Positions 1-8,241 of a DNA stretch of 64,000 bases are shown here, one piece after another. The DNA comes from Bacteroidia bacterium Ga0077558 (GTDB lineage: Bacteria; Bacteroidota; Bacteroidia; Chitinophagales; Chitinophagaceae), in NCBI GenBank assembly GCA_001464625.1, contig LNFJ01000039.1, forward strand, positions 1-64,000. Reading direction: 5' to 3'. The first letter of the stretch is position 1; each line of letters begins with the position of its first letter. The notes under the pieces are model-generated. The model made no database searches and was not told where the DNA came from. It worked only from the letters and a program-made list of their open reading frames with translations. The translations under genes and the position numbers were made by a program.

Positions 1-273
1 TTGGTATTACCCTCTCTCTATAGTTTTTTTAGCAAAGTATTTATGATTTTTGGCGCAGGTGGGGGTGATGAAAAGTCCATTGCAGCAAGCATTGGAGTAA
101 ATCCCTATTTCATGAAAGACTATACAAAAGCGGCCCGTTTATACTCCTATCCCGGAGTTGAAAAAGCGTTGTTACTGCTGCATACTTACAATCTTAAGAG
201 TATTGGTATTGGCAGCAACGGCACTGAAGATGCTTCTTTGTTAAAAGAAATGGTTGTGAAAATGATGGCTTAA
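1..273 (+). CDS. holA: DNA polymerase III delta subunit, C-terminal part (5' end outside window)
   Basis: The 90 visible residues match, by recognition, the C-terminal domain of the clamp-loader delta subunit as found in Bacteroidetes. The segment SFFSKVFMIFGAGGGDEKSI is followed by IGVNPYFMKDY, a pattern of tightly packed helices typical of the domain that holds delta in the clamp-loader ring. The delta subunit opens the sliding clamp during DNA replication. The reading frame is open from the first base, so the TTG at position 1 is not a start; the gene begins upstream of the window and ends with TAA at 271-273. There is no sign of damage in the visible part. Identification rests on a short stretch, so a related AAA+ C-domain cannot be fully excluded. 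Confidence 0.8.
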   Translation: MVLPSLYSFFSKVFMIFGAGGGDEKSIAASIGVNPYFMKDYTKAARLYSYPGVEKALLLLHTYNLKSIGIGSNGTEDASLLKEMVVKMMA

Positions 274-360
274 TAGTTGAATAACTATCCGCCCAAATCC
301 CTTTTCTTTGTGCAACTTTTTAAAACAGGCTATCATCTTTTGAGCCATCAAATAAACATA

Positions 361-1116
361 ATGAAAAAATTATTATTTCCGGTTATCCTGCTAACCGCAA
401 TCATTTTAACCGGTTGCTATGAATCAACACAGGAAATTACTTTGAACGAAGATGGAACCGGTACTGTTTCCAATACAAATGATATGAGTGCCTTGATTAG
501 TATGGCAAAGCAAATGGGTGGTGCAGAGAAGATGGGCGAAGCCGGCGACCAAAAGATTGACTCTACTTTTGCTTTAGGTAAAGAAGCAGATAGTATTCCG
601 GGTCTTAGTTTGGAAGAAAAGGAAATGGCCCGTAAAGGAACCGCCAATATTACCCTTAATTTAAAGGACGAAAAATTTATTACTAAATTGAATTTTCCTT
701 TTTCAAATCCTTCAGAGATCGGAACATTAAATCAACTTTCAGGAAAAATTCTGGCTTCTACCATGAAATCCCAAATGGGTGCATTACCAGGCGCTGATGC
801 AGCCGCAATGCCAGAACAAACTTCTGTTGATGATTATTACACCCTGGAATTTTCAAATGGTGAGCTAACCAAAAAAGTAAATAAAGAAAAGTATGCCAAT
901 GCGGCAAATGATAAATATTTAGAAGGATTAAAAGAAGCCGGTGCAATGGGATTGAATACAAAAGTTAATTATGTGATCAACTTGCCCCGCCCGGCTACAA
1001 AAGCGGAAGGGAAATCCGTAAAACTTTCTGAGGATAAAAAGAAAGTGACAATTTCAGCAGACCTGGAGGATTTTTTTGAAGACGCCTCTGCGCTGGAGTT
1101 TAAAATAAAATACTAA
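361..1116 (+). CDS. Predicted lipoprotein, LppM-like or unknown family
   Basis: A 251-residue protein with a lipoprotein signal peptide: MKKLL, a hydrophobic run, then the lipobox LTGC with the lipidated Cys near residue 19. The mature part opens with ESTQEITLNEDGTGTVSNTN, a beta-rich pattern recalling the LppM/DUF3153 type of domain, and ends in a second beta-rich part (VNYVINLPRP, KKKVTISADL). Middle residues are Met/Gly/Ala-rich. The ATG at 361 is chosen over an upstream TTG at 277 because it begins the signal peptide. A strong terminator follows. Function is unknown; the sequence only says that it is an envelope lipoprotein facing the periplasm or the cell surface. Confidence 0.75.
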   Translation: MKKLLFPVILLTAIILTGCYESTQEITLNEDGTGTVSNTNDMSALISMAKQMGGAEKMGEAGDQKIDSTFALGKEADSIPGLSLEEKEMARKGTANITLNLKDEKFITKLNFPFSNPSEIGTLNQLSGKILASTMKSQMGALPGADAAAMPEQTSVDDYYTLEFSNGELTKKVNKEKYANAANDKYLEGLKEAGAMGLNTKVNYVINLPRPATKAEGKSVKLSEDKKKVTISADLEDFFEDASALEFKIKY

Positions 1117-1134
1117 CGTAAATATTTTCTTACT

Positions 1135-1164
1135 AAAGGCAGTAGTTGTAACTACTGCCTTTTT
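1135..1164 (+). terminator. Rho-independent terminator after the lipoprotein gene
   Basis: A perfect 13-bp inverted repeat (1135-1147 and 1150-1162) with a 2-nt centre is followed by a run of seven T. It lies between convergent genes and ends the lipoprotein transcript. Confidence 0.85.
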
Positions 1165-2049
1165 TTATAAAACCTGAAGGCTATCAATTTTATCCTGGTC
1201 TATTTGTTTAACTAAAGCACCCAGGCCCTCGAATTTTATTTCTTCCCGCAAATATTTCTTTACAAACACTTTTAGCTTTTGACCATAAATTTCTTTGTCA
1301 AAATCAAAGATATTTATTTCAATCACTCTTTTCTTTCCATCCACGGTTGGCCGGAAACCTATGCTCATCATAGCTTTTAGCCGGTCAGTTGTACTTTCGG
1401 GTTGTGCATACACAGCATATATTCCATTGCCCGGAATAATTTTTTCTTCATCTTCTACTCTCAGGTTAGCTGTAGGATAGCCTAGTTTTCTCCCAAGTTT
1501 ATCGCCATGGATTACTATTCCTGAGAAAAAGAAATCGTAGCCTAATAATGTATGCGCAGTAGCAATATCATTATGCAATATATGCTTTGGAATTTCTTTT
1601 AGTTGATAATTATAGTCATCGGCTTTCTTTTCGAGCAAACGATAATCACCTAAGCGGTCACGACCAAAACGGTGATCGTACCCAATAATGATCGTATGCG
1701 GATGAAATTTATCGACCAAAAAATTTTTAATATACTCTTCCGCCGGCTGATTGGCAAAAGCATCTGTAAATGGAACGATGACGAGATGGTCAATATTTAG
1801 CTGTCGAAGCAACTCAATTTTTTCATCCAGCGTATTTATTAGACGGATGCCTAGAATGGTTGAAGAAATTACTTTTCTTGGGTGCGGATGAAATGTAATA
1901 ACAACTGACTCCCCATTGTTGGAGGTGGCTTCTGTTTTCAACCGGTCAAGCACCTGGCGATGCCCCATATGTACCCCATCAAATGTACCGATGGTGATCG
2001 CTGCATTCCTGAAATCCGGCAATTGCTCAATATTATAATGTACCTGCAT
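1165..2049 (-). CDS. ribF: Bifunctional riboflavin kinase / FAD synthetase
   Basis: A 294-residue protein that converts riboflavin to FMN (C-terminal kinase domain) and FMN to FAD (N-terminal adenylyltransferase domain). The N-domain shows the nucleotidyltransferase signature ITIGTFDGVHMGHRQVL, with the HxGH-type motif, and later IIGYDHRFGRDRLGD. The C-domain shows GDKLGRKLGYPTANL and GIYAVYA, the flavokinase substrate and ATP loop. Length fits the usual 300 or so. I chose the ATG at 2049 (MQVHYNIEQLPDF); a longer frame up to 2127 would run into the promoter of the divergent purM gene. It converges with the lipoprotein gene and shares an 86-bp upstream region with purM. Confidence 0.93.
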   Translation of the reverse strand: MQVHYNIEQLPDFRNAAITIGTFDGVHMGHRQVLDRLKTEATSNNGESVVITFHPHPRKVISSTILGIRLINTLDEKIELLRQLNIDHLVIVPFTDAFANQPAEEYIKNFLVDKFHPHTIIIGYDHRFGRDRLGDYRLLEKKADDYNYQLKEIPKHILHNDIATAHTLLGYDFFFSGIVIHGDKLGRKLGYPTANLRVEDEEKIIPGNGIYAVYAQPESTTDRLKAMMSIGFRPTVDGKKRVIEINIFDFDKEIYGQKLKVFVKKYLREEIKFEGLGALVKQIDQDKIDSLQVL

Positions 2050-2111
2050 ATAAAATAAGCGAAGATAATTATTAACTGGGATGGAGATGCAAGTCTTTAA
2101 TCGGGAATAGT

Positions 2112-2119
2112 TAGTTTTG
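2112..2119 (+). promoter_or_regulatory. -7 promoter element of purM
   Basis: TAGTTTTG fits the Bacteroidetes TAnnTTTG -7 consensus and lies 16 nt before the purM ATG, giving a predicted 5' leader of about 12 nt. No clear -33 element was seen. Confidence 0.5.
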
Positions 2120-2135
2120 CCGCACAAATTGCATT

Positions 2136-3305
2136 ATGAGTCTTTATTCAAAAAGAGGTGTATCAGCACAAAAAGAAGAAGTACATGCCGCTACGAAAAA
2201 ACTCGACAAAGGGCTTTTTGAAAAGGCTTTTTGCAAAGTATACCCTGATGCTCTTTGTGGTGATGATAACTGGGTGAACATTATGCATGCCGACGGGGCT
2301 GGTACTAAAAGTATTTTGGCTTATTTATACTGGAAAGAAACCGGTGACTTATCAGTATGGAAAGGCATAGCTCAGGATGCTATTGTAATGAACCTCGATG
2401 ATTTGCTTTGTACTGGTATCTACGATCAATTAGTTTTTTCATCTACTATTGACAGAAATAAAAATCTGATTCCGGCTGATGTACTTGAAGCAATCATAAA
2501 TGGCTCACAGGAGTTTTTTGATACCATGAAAACATTCGGTATCAACATTACTTATATGGGTGGAGAGACTGCTGATGTGGGAGATGTGGTTAGGACGATT
2601 GCCGTAAACGGAACGATGGCAGCACGATGGCCAAAGTCAAAAGTAATTACCAACGAGAAGATAAAAGCCGGAGATGTTATTGTTGGGCTGGCTGGCTTTG
2701 GGCAGGCTAATTATGAAACTTCTTATAATAGCGGTTTAGCAAGTAATGGATTGACAAGTGCCAGACATGATGTATTGCATAAAACATATGGAGCAAGATT
2801 TCCGGAAAGCTATGATAATGCATTGGATGAATCGGTAGTGTACATCGGGCCACATAGAATGACGGACACAATTAAAGATGGCGAACGAACAACTACAATA
2901 GGGCAACTTTTATTAAGTCCAACGAGAACATTTGCTCCTGTAATGAAGGAGTTGCTGGAAAATCATTTTGCTGCAATTAACGGAGTAATACATTGCAGCG
3001 GTGGCGGCCAAACCAAATGCCTGAAATATGTGCCGGACAATGTTCGGGTAGTAAAGGACAATCTTTTTGAACCACCAATAATTTTTAAACTGATTCAGGA
3101 AGCTAGTAAATCAGACGACAGAGAAATGTACCAGGTGTTTAATATGGGTACAAGGCTGGAGATTTACACCCATGAAAAAGACGCAGATGCAGTTATCAAC
3201 GTCTCAAAAAGTTTTGGGGTGGATGCACAGGTTATTGGAAGGGTAGAGGCTAGTGAGAAGCAGGAGTTGGAAATTAAAACAACCACTGGCACAATTTCCT
3301 GGTAA
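2136..3305 (+). CDS. purM: Phosphoribosylformylglycinamidine cyclo-ligase (AIR synthetase)
   Basis: A 389-residue enzyme of de novo purine synthesis that closes the imidazole ring of aminoimidazole ribonucleotide using ATP. It has the PurM/PurL fold signatures: MHADGAGTKS near residues 50-59 (phosphate-binding loop), VMNLDDLLCTG, the Gly-rich MGGETADVGD, and GLAGFGQANYETSYNSGL. The length of about 390 residues, rather than about 345, is the form usual in Bacteroidetes. The start follows a -7 promoter by 16 nt. The stop codon is only 4 nt from the stop of the convergent blaR1-like gene, with no terminator between them, so the two transcripts must overlap. Confidence 0.9.
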   Translation: MSLYSKRGVSAQKEEVHAATKKLDKGLFEKAFCKVYPDALCGDDNWVNIMHADGAGTKSILAYLYWKETGDLSVWKGIAQDAIVMNLDDLLCTGIYDQLVFSSTIDRNKNLIPADVLEAIINGSQEFFDTMKTFGINITYMGGETADVGDVVRTIAVNGTMAARWPKSKVITNEKIKAGDVIVGLAGFGQANYETSYNSGLASNGLTSARHDVLHKTYGARFPESYDNALDESVVYIGPHRMTDTIKDGERTTTIGQLLLSPTRTFAPVMKELLENHFAAINGVIHCSGGGQTKCLKYVPDNVRVVKDNLFEPPIIFKLIQEASKSDDREMYQVFNMGTRLEIYTHEKDADAVINVSKSFGVDAQVIGRVEASEKQELEIKTTTGTISW

Positions 3306-3309
3306 ATTT

Positions 3310-5949
3310 TTATTGCTTAATCATTTTATAAGATTTCCCACTTCCATCAGTGCTGGTGAGTTTTATCACATAGATACCAGCTTTCAATGATCTGGTATTG
3401 ATGGTAAGATTATTTAATCCTTTATTTATTGCAGGTCTTTGTGTCAACGCTATTTTACCCGAAGCTTCTATAATCTGAACTAATGCAGTGCCAGCTATGT
3501 TTGACGATAAAGGAATAGTAACAATATTTGTAGCAGGGTTAGGAAAGATGTTTCCAGCATCACTTTCATTGCTTTTGCTGTTATAACCATTAAGTGCAAC
3601 TTCGTTGATAGGCTCTTCTGGTCCTTTAGTTTTTTCTGCGGAACTAGTATTACTTTTTTTAGTTGCATATCCAATAACTACTACTTCATCTAAGATATTA
3701 TTTTGAACAGTTCGTTGCACTTTTTGTTTTATTGGTACTTCAGTAATAACCACCTCGTTTAATTTTTTGGTTTCCTCATTTATAACAAAAGTTATAGGCT
3801 GTTTTTTAACAGCATTTGCCTGTTTGCCATTTTGTATAGCTGGTATCCATTTAGGGCCTTTCCTTATTATTCTTACAGCTTCTTCTTCCAGCCCATAACC
3901 ATGATTAGTTAATGCTTTTACATCGCTGAGATAACCATCTGTATTTACAAGAAATTGTACAACAACTGTGTAAGAATTTATTGGAGCTTTATTTTCAATT
4001 GGAATATTCCCATTGAGATTTTTCATCAGGTACATCTTCCATTTTTCCTCTCCACCTGGAAAAGCAGGCTCTATTTCAACTTTTTCGAATATTTTATTAT
4101 CTGCAGATGGATTAATTGTTGTGTCAACAGCGTTAACTTTATCTTTTGTAGTTACTTCAATTACACCATTCTTTCCCGCCTCTCCATATTTATAAACTGC
4201 TGCCGGGCCTTTTAAAATTGAAAAGGTCTTAATCCTATTCGGTTCTAGTTTATTTAGAACTGCATTTCCTTCAGCATTTGTCATTTTTATACCATCCAAA
4301 ACAACAAGTTTGCCATACGGGTTTTCAGAAACCAGCGTTAAATCATAGGGGTAAGTCTTTCCGTTAATCGTCAATTCTCTTTTGTGGGTTGCATCTTTTG
4401 TATTTTCTTTTGGTGTAGTATCAACCGTGACTACTGAATTTATTGCAAAAGTTGTTTCTTTACTTTGAAAGGTAAAAGTCTTTATACTTTGTAAAATAGC
4501 ATTCGCTATTTCATCTTGTTTAACCGGATCTTTTATATAGGCCAGATCTTTAGGGTTATTTAGATAGCCACATTCAATAATAGCAGAAGGGCAAGGGGCA
4601 TTGTCCAGAATAAAAACAGACATTTTTCTTTTTAGTATATTTTTATTTGTAGTATAGAGTGGTTCAAAATTATTCAGCATAATATTTGCCAGTTTCATAT
4701 TCTCGATTTCAAATTTTTTGTTCTTATCTGAAATATAAATTTCAAAGCCACTTTTAGTAGTAGGTGTTTTTGGAGTTGAGCTTATATGCAGCGAAAGAAA
4801 AAGGTCAGCCTTATGTTTACTTGTATTACCTACTCTTTCCTGTAAGGTTGGTGATACATCGTCTTCTCTTGTAGATATAATTTTTATGTTAGCATCTTCA
4901 TTTAAAGCTTTTACTTTTTGAGCGATAGCTAAAACAATATCTTTCTCTAATGTACCATCGGCTGCTTTAGCACCTTCATCTTCTCCACCATGCCCGGCAT
5001 CAATCACAACTATAAACAATTCTTTACTGTCAAGTAATGTTGCTTCTGATTTTTGACTTTTATAACTAAATGCAAAAAGCATTACAGCTATAGTTGCTAA
5101 AGGCAGCAACATCATCTTTCTCAGATACTGGTAACTTGGTTTTTTTGATGTGGTAATCATGGCAATACGTCTTTTTATCTGGTTATGAAAAAAGGGATTT
5201 ATAAGGTGTTGGTTCGTATTAAAAGCCTGCATTAAAAGCAACTCTGCATATTGCCAGTTTTGCGTGTCTTTCATGGCAAAACGGTCGGCTAAAAACTCAT
5301 GAATTGTTTTTGCTTCTTTTTTAATCAAATGGAAGAATGGATTTATCCAAAGAACAACTGTCACCAGTTCCATGAAAATTACATCCCAGCTATGGCGTTC
5401 TTTTATATGGAATAATTCATGGCGGAATATCTGTTTGCCTTTTTCAGATTGCAGTTCTATTTCTTTATTCCAGAATAACCATTTGAAAAATGAAAAAGGA
5501 GTATTGGGCTCTGTTGTATTCACCAGTCGTATGTCATCCAGTTTTTCTACCGGGTTGTTTTTTATGATAGCTCTTATCTTGATTAATGAAATCAATACTC
5601 TTACCAAAATCGCTGTACCAATTGCGAGATAAGCTAGCAGGAGTATATTTTCTAATGAAAACCATGTAGTGGTAGTTTGCAGCGTAGTAATTCCAGCAAT
5701 TGGTTCTTCGCCTCCAGATGTGGCAATAACAGATAGTGTTTCTAAAATAAAGGAGGTTTCTTTTTCTGCATCAGTAAAATATACAGGGATGTTCAGAAAA
5801 GGAATGACAAGGCTAAGCACTGTACTTAGCAGCAGGTAAAAACGATTGTACTGGTGAAACCTTTTATTCCGCAAGGCAAAATGGTAGTACCCATACAAAA
5901 TGCCCGAAATAGCAATTACCTGTACTAGGTAGTTTAGCAATGCACTCAT
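3310..5949 (-). CDS. BlaR1-type M56 membrane peptidase fused to amidase, TonB C-terminal and T9SS sorting domains
   Basis: An 879-residue fusion. Residues 1-300 form the M56 (BlaR1/MecR1) membrane peptidase: hydrophobic segments near 5-25, 36-55, 100-125 and 277-297, the zinc motif HELFH (177-181) and the third ligand Glu218 in HEFLAD. Residues 310-495 form an N-acetylmuramoyl-L-alanine amidase (Amidase_3) with what look like all four catalytic/zinc residues: His320 in DAGHGG, Glu335, His388 and Glu459. Residues 535-602 resemble a TonB-receptor plug fragment (LVVLDGIKM...GVIEVTTK). Residues 628-725 form a TonB C-terminal domain (FPGGEEKWKMYL). The last 80 residues (NIFPNPATNIVTIPL to the C-terminus) are a type A T9SS sorting domain. 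It overlaps blaI by 4 bp (ATGA). Inference: an envelope or cell-wall-damage sensor that inactivates BlaI. No beta-lactamase gene is nearby. Confidence 0.88.
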   Translation of the reverse strand: MSALLNYLVQVIAISGILYGYYHFALRNKRFHQYNRFYLLLSTVLSLVIPFLNIPVYFTDAEKETSFILETLSVIATSGGEEPIAGITTLQTTTTWFSLENILLLAYLAIGTAILVRVLISLIKIRAIIKNNPVEKLDDIRLVNTTEPNTPFSFFKWLFWNKEIELQSEKGKQIFRHELFHIKERHSWDVIFMELVTVVLWINPFFHLIKKEAKTIHEFLADRFAMKDTQNWQYAELLLMQAFNTNQHLINPFFHNQIKRRIAMITTSKKPSYQYLRKMMLLPLATIAVMLFAFSYKSQKSEATLLDSKELFIVVIDAGHGGEDEGAKAADGTLEKDIVLAIAQKVKALNEDANIKIISTREDDVSPTLQERVGNTSKHKADLFLSLHISSTPKTPTTKSGFEIYISDKNKKFEIENMKLANIMLNNFEPLYTTNKNILKRKMSVFILDNAPCPSAIIECGYLNNPKDLAYIKDPVKQDEIANAILQSIKTFTFQSKETTFAINSVVTVDTTPKENTKDATHKRELTINGKTYPYDLTLVSENPYGKLVVLDGIKMTNAEGNAVLNKLEPNRIKTFSILKGPAAVYKYGEAGKNGVIEVTTKDKVNAVDTTINPSADNKIFEKVEIEPAFPGGEEKWKMYLMKNLNGNIPIENKAPINSYTVVVQFLVNTDGYLSDVKALTNHGYGLEEEAVRIIRKGPKWIPAIQNGKQANAVKKQPITFVINEETKKLNEVVITEVPIKQKVQRTVQNNILDEVVVIGYATKKSNTSSAEKTKGPEEPINEVALNGYNSKSNESDAGNIFPNPATNIVTIPLSSNIAGTALVQIIEASGKIALTQRPAINKGLNNLTINTRSLKAGIYVIKLTSTDGSGKSYKMIKQ

Positions 5950-6317
5950 TTCTGTTGGTTTTGTTGTTTCTTAATTTGCTTCAACAGTGTTTCCAGTTCT
6001 TCCACCGAAATATTATTTTCTTTCACCAGGTAGGAAACGACGTTAGTAAAAGAACCTTCGAAATAGTTTTTTGTAAGATGCTTAATACGTTTGCCTGAAT
6101 AATCTTCTTTTGTTACACGGGTAGAATATCGATGCTGCCGTCCTAATACTTCTACTGCGACCATTTCTTTTTCTATGAGAATTTTCAATAGCGTAGCCAC
6201 GGTATTCTGATGGGGCTTAGGGTTTGGCATAGCCTCTACGATCTCCCGTAGAAAGGCTTTATCCAGCTTCCAGAGTGCCTGCATTATTTGTTCTTCTGCT
6301 TTTGTTAGAGGTTTCAT
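5946..6317 (-). CDS. blaI: BlaI/MecI/CopY family transcriptional repressor
   Basis: A 123-residue winged-helix repressor. The N-terminal half (KPLTKAEEQIMQALWKLDKA, then NTVATLLKILIEKEMVAVEVLGRQHRYS) is the BlaI DNA-binding domain. The C-terminal helices (VVSYLVKENNISVEELETLL) form the dimerisation part, which a partner M56 protease cleaves in known systems. The gene overlaps the M56 fusion gene by 4 bp, so the two are co-translated, as in bla/mec operons. Two perfect 16-bp palindromes lie across its own promoter, which fits autorepression. Promoter and operators sit in the 123-bp region shared with the divergent ftsE gene. Confidence 0.92.
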   Translation of the reverse strand: MKPLTKAEEQIMQALWKLDKAFLREIVEAMPNPKPHQNTVATLLKILIEKEMVAVEVLGRQHRYSTRVTKEDYSGKRIKHLTKNYFEGSFTNVVSYLVKENNISVEELETLLKQIKKQQNQQK

Positions 6318-6333
6318 TTTTTTAATCTTGATT

Positions 6334-6341
6334 CAAACTTA
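6334..6341 (-). promoter_or_regulatory. -7 promoter element of the blaI operon
   Basis: Read on the minus strand this is TAAGTTTG, an exact TAnnTTTG match. A TTG (6362-6364, minus strand) sits 20 nt upstream as a -33 element. Predicted leader is about 12 nt. Confidence 0.65.
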
Positions 6342-6342
6342 T

Positions 6343-6358
6343 AACTAATAAATTAGTT
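6343..6358. promoter_or_regulatory. Probable BlaI operator 1 (16-bp palindrome)
   Basis: AACTAATAAATTAGTT is a perfect 7-2-7 inverted repeat filling the spacer between the -33 and -7 elements of the blaI promoter. The match to a sibling palindrome centred exactly 20 bp away supports binding of two repressor dimers on one DNA face. Confidence 0.65.
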
Positions 6359-6362
6359 TAAC

Positions 6363-6378
6363 AACTAAATTTTTAGTT
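6363..6378. promoter_or_regulatory. Probable BlaI operator 2 (16-bp palindrome)
   Basis: AACTAAATTTTTAGTT is a perfect 7-2-7 inverted repeat overlapping the predicted -33 element of the blaI promoter. It shares the outer AACTAA/TTAGTT half-sites with operator 1. Confidence 0.65.
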
Positions 6379-6440
6379 AAAATAGATTTTTCTGAGTAGT
6401 AAAGCATTCTTTCCTTTATTTTGCATGAAAGCTTACTATA

Positions 6441-7130
6441 ATGGCAGAATCAATAATAGAATTACACAACGTCAATATATATCAGGGTAATAATCTTGTT
6501 TTACAGGATGTTAATCTGACTGTGAACAAAGGTGAGTTTGTGTACCTGGTAGGTAAAACCGGAACTGGTAAATCTAGCTTGCTGAAAACATTATACGGCG
6601 AATTAGAATTAAAAGAAGGGCAGGCAACTGTAGCCGGGTTTAATCTTCGTGACCTTGATTGGAAAAAAGTTCCTTATCTCCGTCGCAACCTCGGTGTGGT
6701 GTTCCAGGATTTTCAATTGCTGACCGACAGAAATGTAAACGACAACCTGAAATTTGTATTAAAAGCAACTGGTTGGACAGATGTGAAACTGATGGATGAA
6801 AAAATAATGGATGTGCTGGACAAAGTAGGATTGAAAGCCAAAGGGTTTAAAATGCCTTTTGAATTAAGTGGTGGAGAGCAGCAGCGTATAGACATTGCAA
6901 GAGCTTTATTAAATTCTCCCAAATTAATATTGGCGGATGAGCCTACAGGTAATCTCGATCCAGAAACTTCAGACGAGATTATGAGTTTACTCGTTAGTAT
7001 TTGTAAGGATTATAACACAACCATCGTGATGGCCTCGCATGATTATATAGTTGTTCAAAAATTTCCTGCCCGTATGATACGTACAGAAAGAGGTCGGGTG
7101 ATTGATAATGCTAGTATAACCATTGAATAA
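6441..7130 (+). CDS. ftsE: FtsE-like ABC transporter ATP-binding protein
   Basis: A 229-residue ATPase. It contains Walker A (GKTGTGKSS, near residue 38), the Q-loop ([10 protein letters not shown]), the ABC signature (LSGGEQQR), Walker B ([13 protein letters not shown]) and the switch His (MASHD). The sequence is closest in feel to FtsE, which with FtsX couples divisome assembly to peptidoglycan hydrolase activation at the inner membrane. No ftsX lies beside it, which is common in Bacteroidetes. Its 3' end overlaps the convergent glycosyltransferase gene by 20 bp. A general MacB-type ATPase is the main alternative, because no permease is next to it. Confidence 0.85.
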   Translation: MAESIIELHNVNIYQGNNLVLQDVNLTVNKGEFVYLVGKTGTGKSSLLKTLYGELELKEGQATVAGFNLRDLDWKKVPYLRRNLGVVFQDFQLLTDRNVNDNLKFVLKATGWTDVKLMDEKIMDVLDKVGLKAKGFKMPFELSGGEQQRIDIARALLNSPKLILADEPTGNLDPETSDEIMSLLVSICKDYNTTIVMASHDYIVVQKFPARMIRTERGRVIDNASITIE

Positions 7131-8241
7131 GCTGCAGGGTGTTCTTTTCGTTGTTATAAGTTAGTGCTAATAATTTTTTGCGTAGCAAAATCTCATTATC
7201 CGTAAAGGGTTGATTATATAACTGCATGATGATGGAAGCAAATGCAGTAGCAGTTGTGCCGGTATGGCAGGCTTCTTCCAGGCCGCTTCCCTTTACCATT
7301 GCATCGTTTACCAGGCAATGTCTTCCCTGGTATAAAGCATGAAGTAGTTTTAAACGTACACCCGTAACATTTTTATTGAAAGATGGTAGCACATTAATAT
7401 GTGCTTTCCTTATTAGATCATTCATTTCGGCTTCCGATGGATCTTTCGCCAGACAAGTGTGCTGGGAAAGCTCAGCTATTTTCTGTAATCGCTTTGATGG
7501 GTTTTTACCTGCAATTACAAACGGCTTTCTTATTTTAAAAAAAACATTTTCCAAAAGCCAAATAGCTGCCTTTTCATTTTCAGGCACGGCCAGGTTGCCA
7601 TGATACAAGCAAAAATTACCTATACCTTCCTCACTTGTTACAGTTTGCCAGGATGGAAAGGCAGGTAAAAAATGTACATGATTTAAATGATATTGCTTTT
7701 TCAGTTGCAAAGTATCTCCTGCAGATATACAGGCATAACGACAATTATCTGGCAACTGCTGTGTGTATTTTTTTAATAAACGGCTTTCATGTAAAAAAAA
7801 TAATTTTTTAAAAAATGATGATTCTGATTTTGACAACTCAAAGTAATAAGTACTCTCATCGTTGTGCATACGAGCCACCACTTTTCTTTTTGTAAGATCA
7901 ATATGGGGCAAGATACCTGTGCAATGTAAACCTTCTAATAAAATAGGATGATCATCTTTGTTCAAATTATTAATCAGCTCCTCATTAATACGGGAAGAAA
8001 CGATGTAGGGTAATTTTGCTGATAAACCTTTTGCGCCAGTTTTTCTTTCATATACATGAATAGTTTCGCAAAATTGGTTTAGTTCATTGGGCATGCCTCT
8101 TTCATTATAGCTGAAATAGTGTAGATGAATGCCAATGCCTAGTTTTTTCAACATCATAATGCGGTTCATCATGTCGATAGCACCGCCATAATCCGCAGGC
8201 CATGGTACATCCAGGCAAACGATATGTAATTCCCGTTTCAA
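7111..8241 (-). CDS. Glycosyltransferase, GT4-like (GT-B fold)
   Basis: A 376-residue cytoplasmic glycosyltransferase. The N-terminus HIVCLDVPWPADYGGAIDMM is the typical first strand and Gly-rich loop of GT-B acceptor domains. The C-terminal half (NFCLYHGNLAVPENEKAAIW, KPFVIAGKNPS, NDLIRKAHINVLPSF, GVRLKLLHALYQGRHCLVND) is the nucleotide-sugar-binding half. The usual E-x7-E motif is not clear; a Lys-Leu pair stands there instead. It overlaps the next glycosyltransferase by 4 bp (stop-start), so they form an operon with the oxidoreductase gene upstream. Likely role: a surface polysaccharide or glycan. The substrate cannot be read from sequence. Confidence 0.8.
   Translation of the reverse strand: MKRELHIVCLDVPWPADYGGAIDMMNRIMMLKKLGIGIHLHYFSYNERGMPNELNQFCETIHVYERKTGAKGLSAKLPYIVSSRINEELINNLNKDDHPILLEGLHCTGILPHIDLTKRKVVARMHNDESTYYFELSKSESSFFKKLFFLHESRLLKKYTQQLPDNCRYACISAGDTLQLKKQYHLNHVHFLPAFPSWQTVTSEEGIGNFCLYHGNLAVPENEKAAIWLLENVFFKIRKPFVIAGKNPSKRLQKIAELSQHTCLAKDPSEAEMNDLIRKAHINVLPSFNKNVTGVRLKLLHALYQGRHCLVNDAMVKGSGLEEACHTGTTATAFASIIMQLYNQPFTDNEILLRKKLLALTYNNEKNTLQLIQWLY

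Noticed and set aside
277-360. N-terminal extension of the first lipoprotein
   Set aside because: The TTG start has no support and the ATG at 361 starts a clean lipoprotein signal.
3310-6317. A beta-lactam resistance operon
   Set aside because: The sensor lacks a penicillin-binding domain and no beta-lactamase or PBP2a gene is nearby; the amidase fusion suggests another signal.
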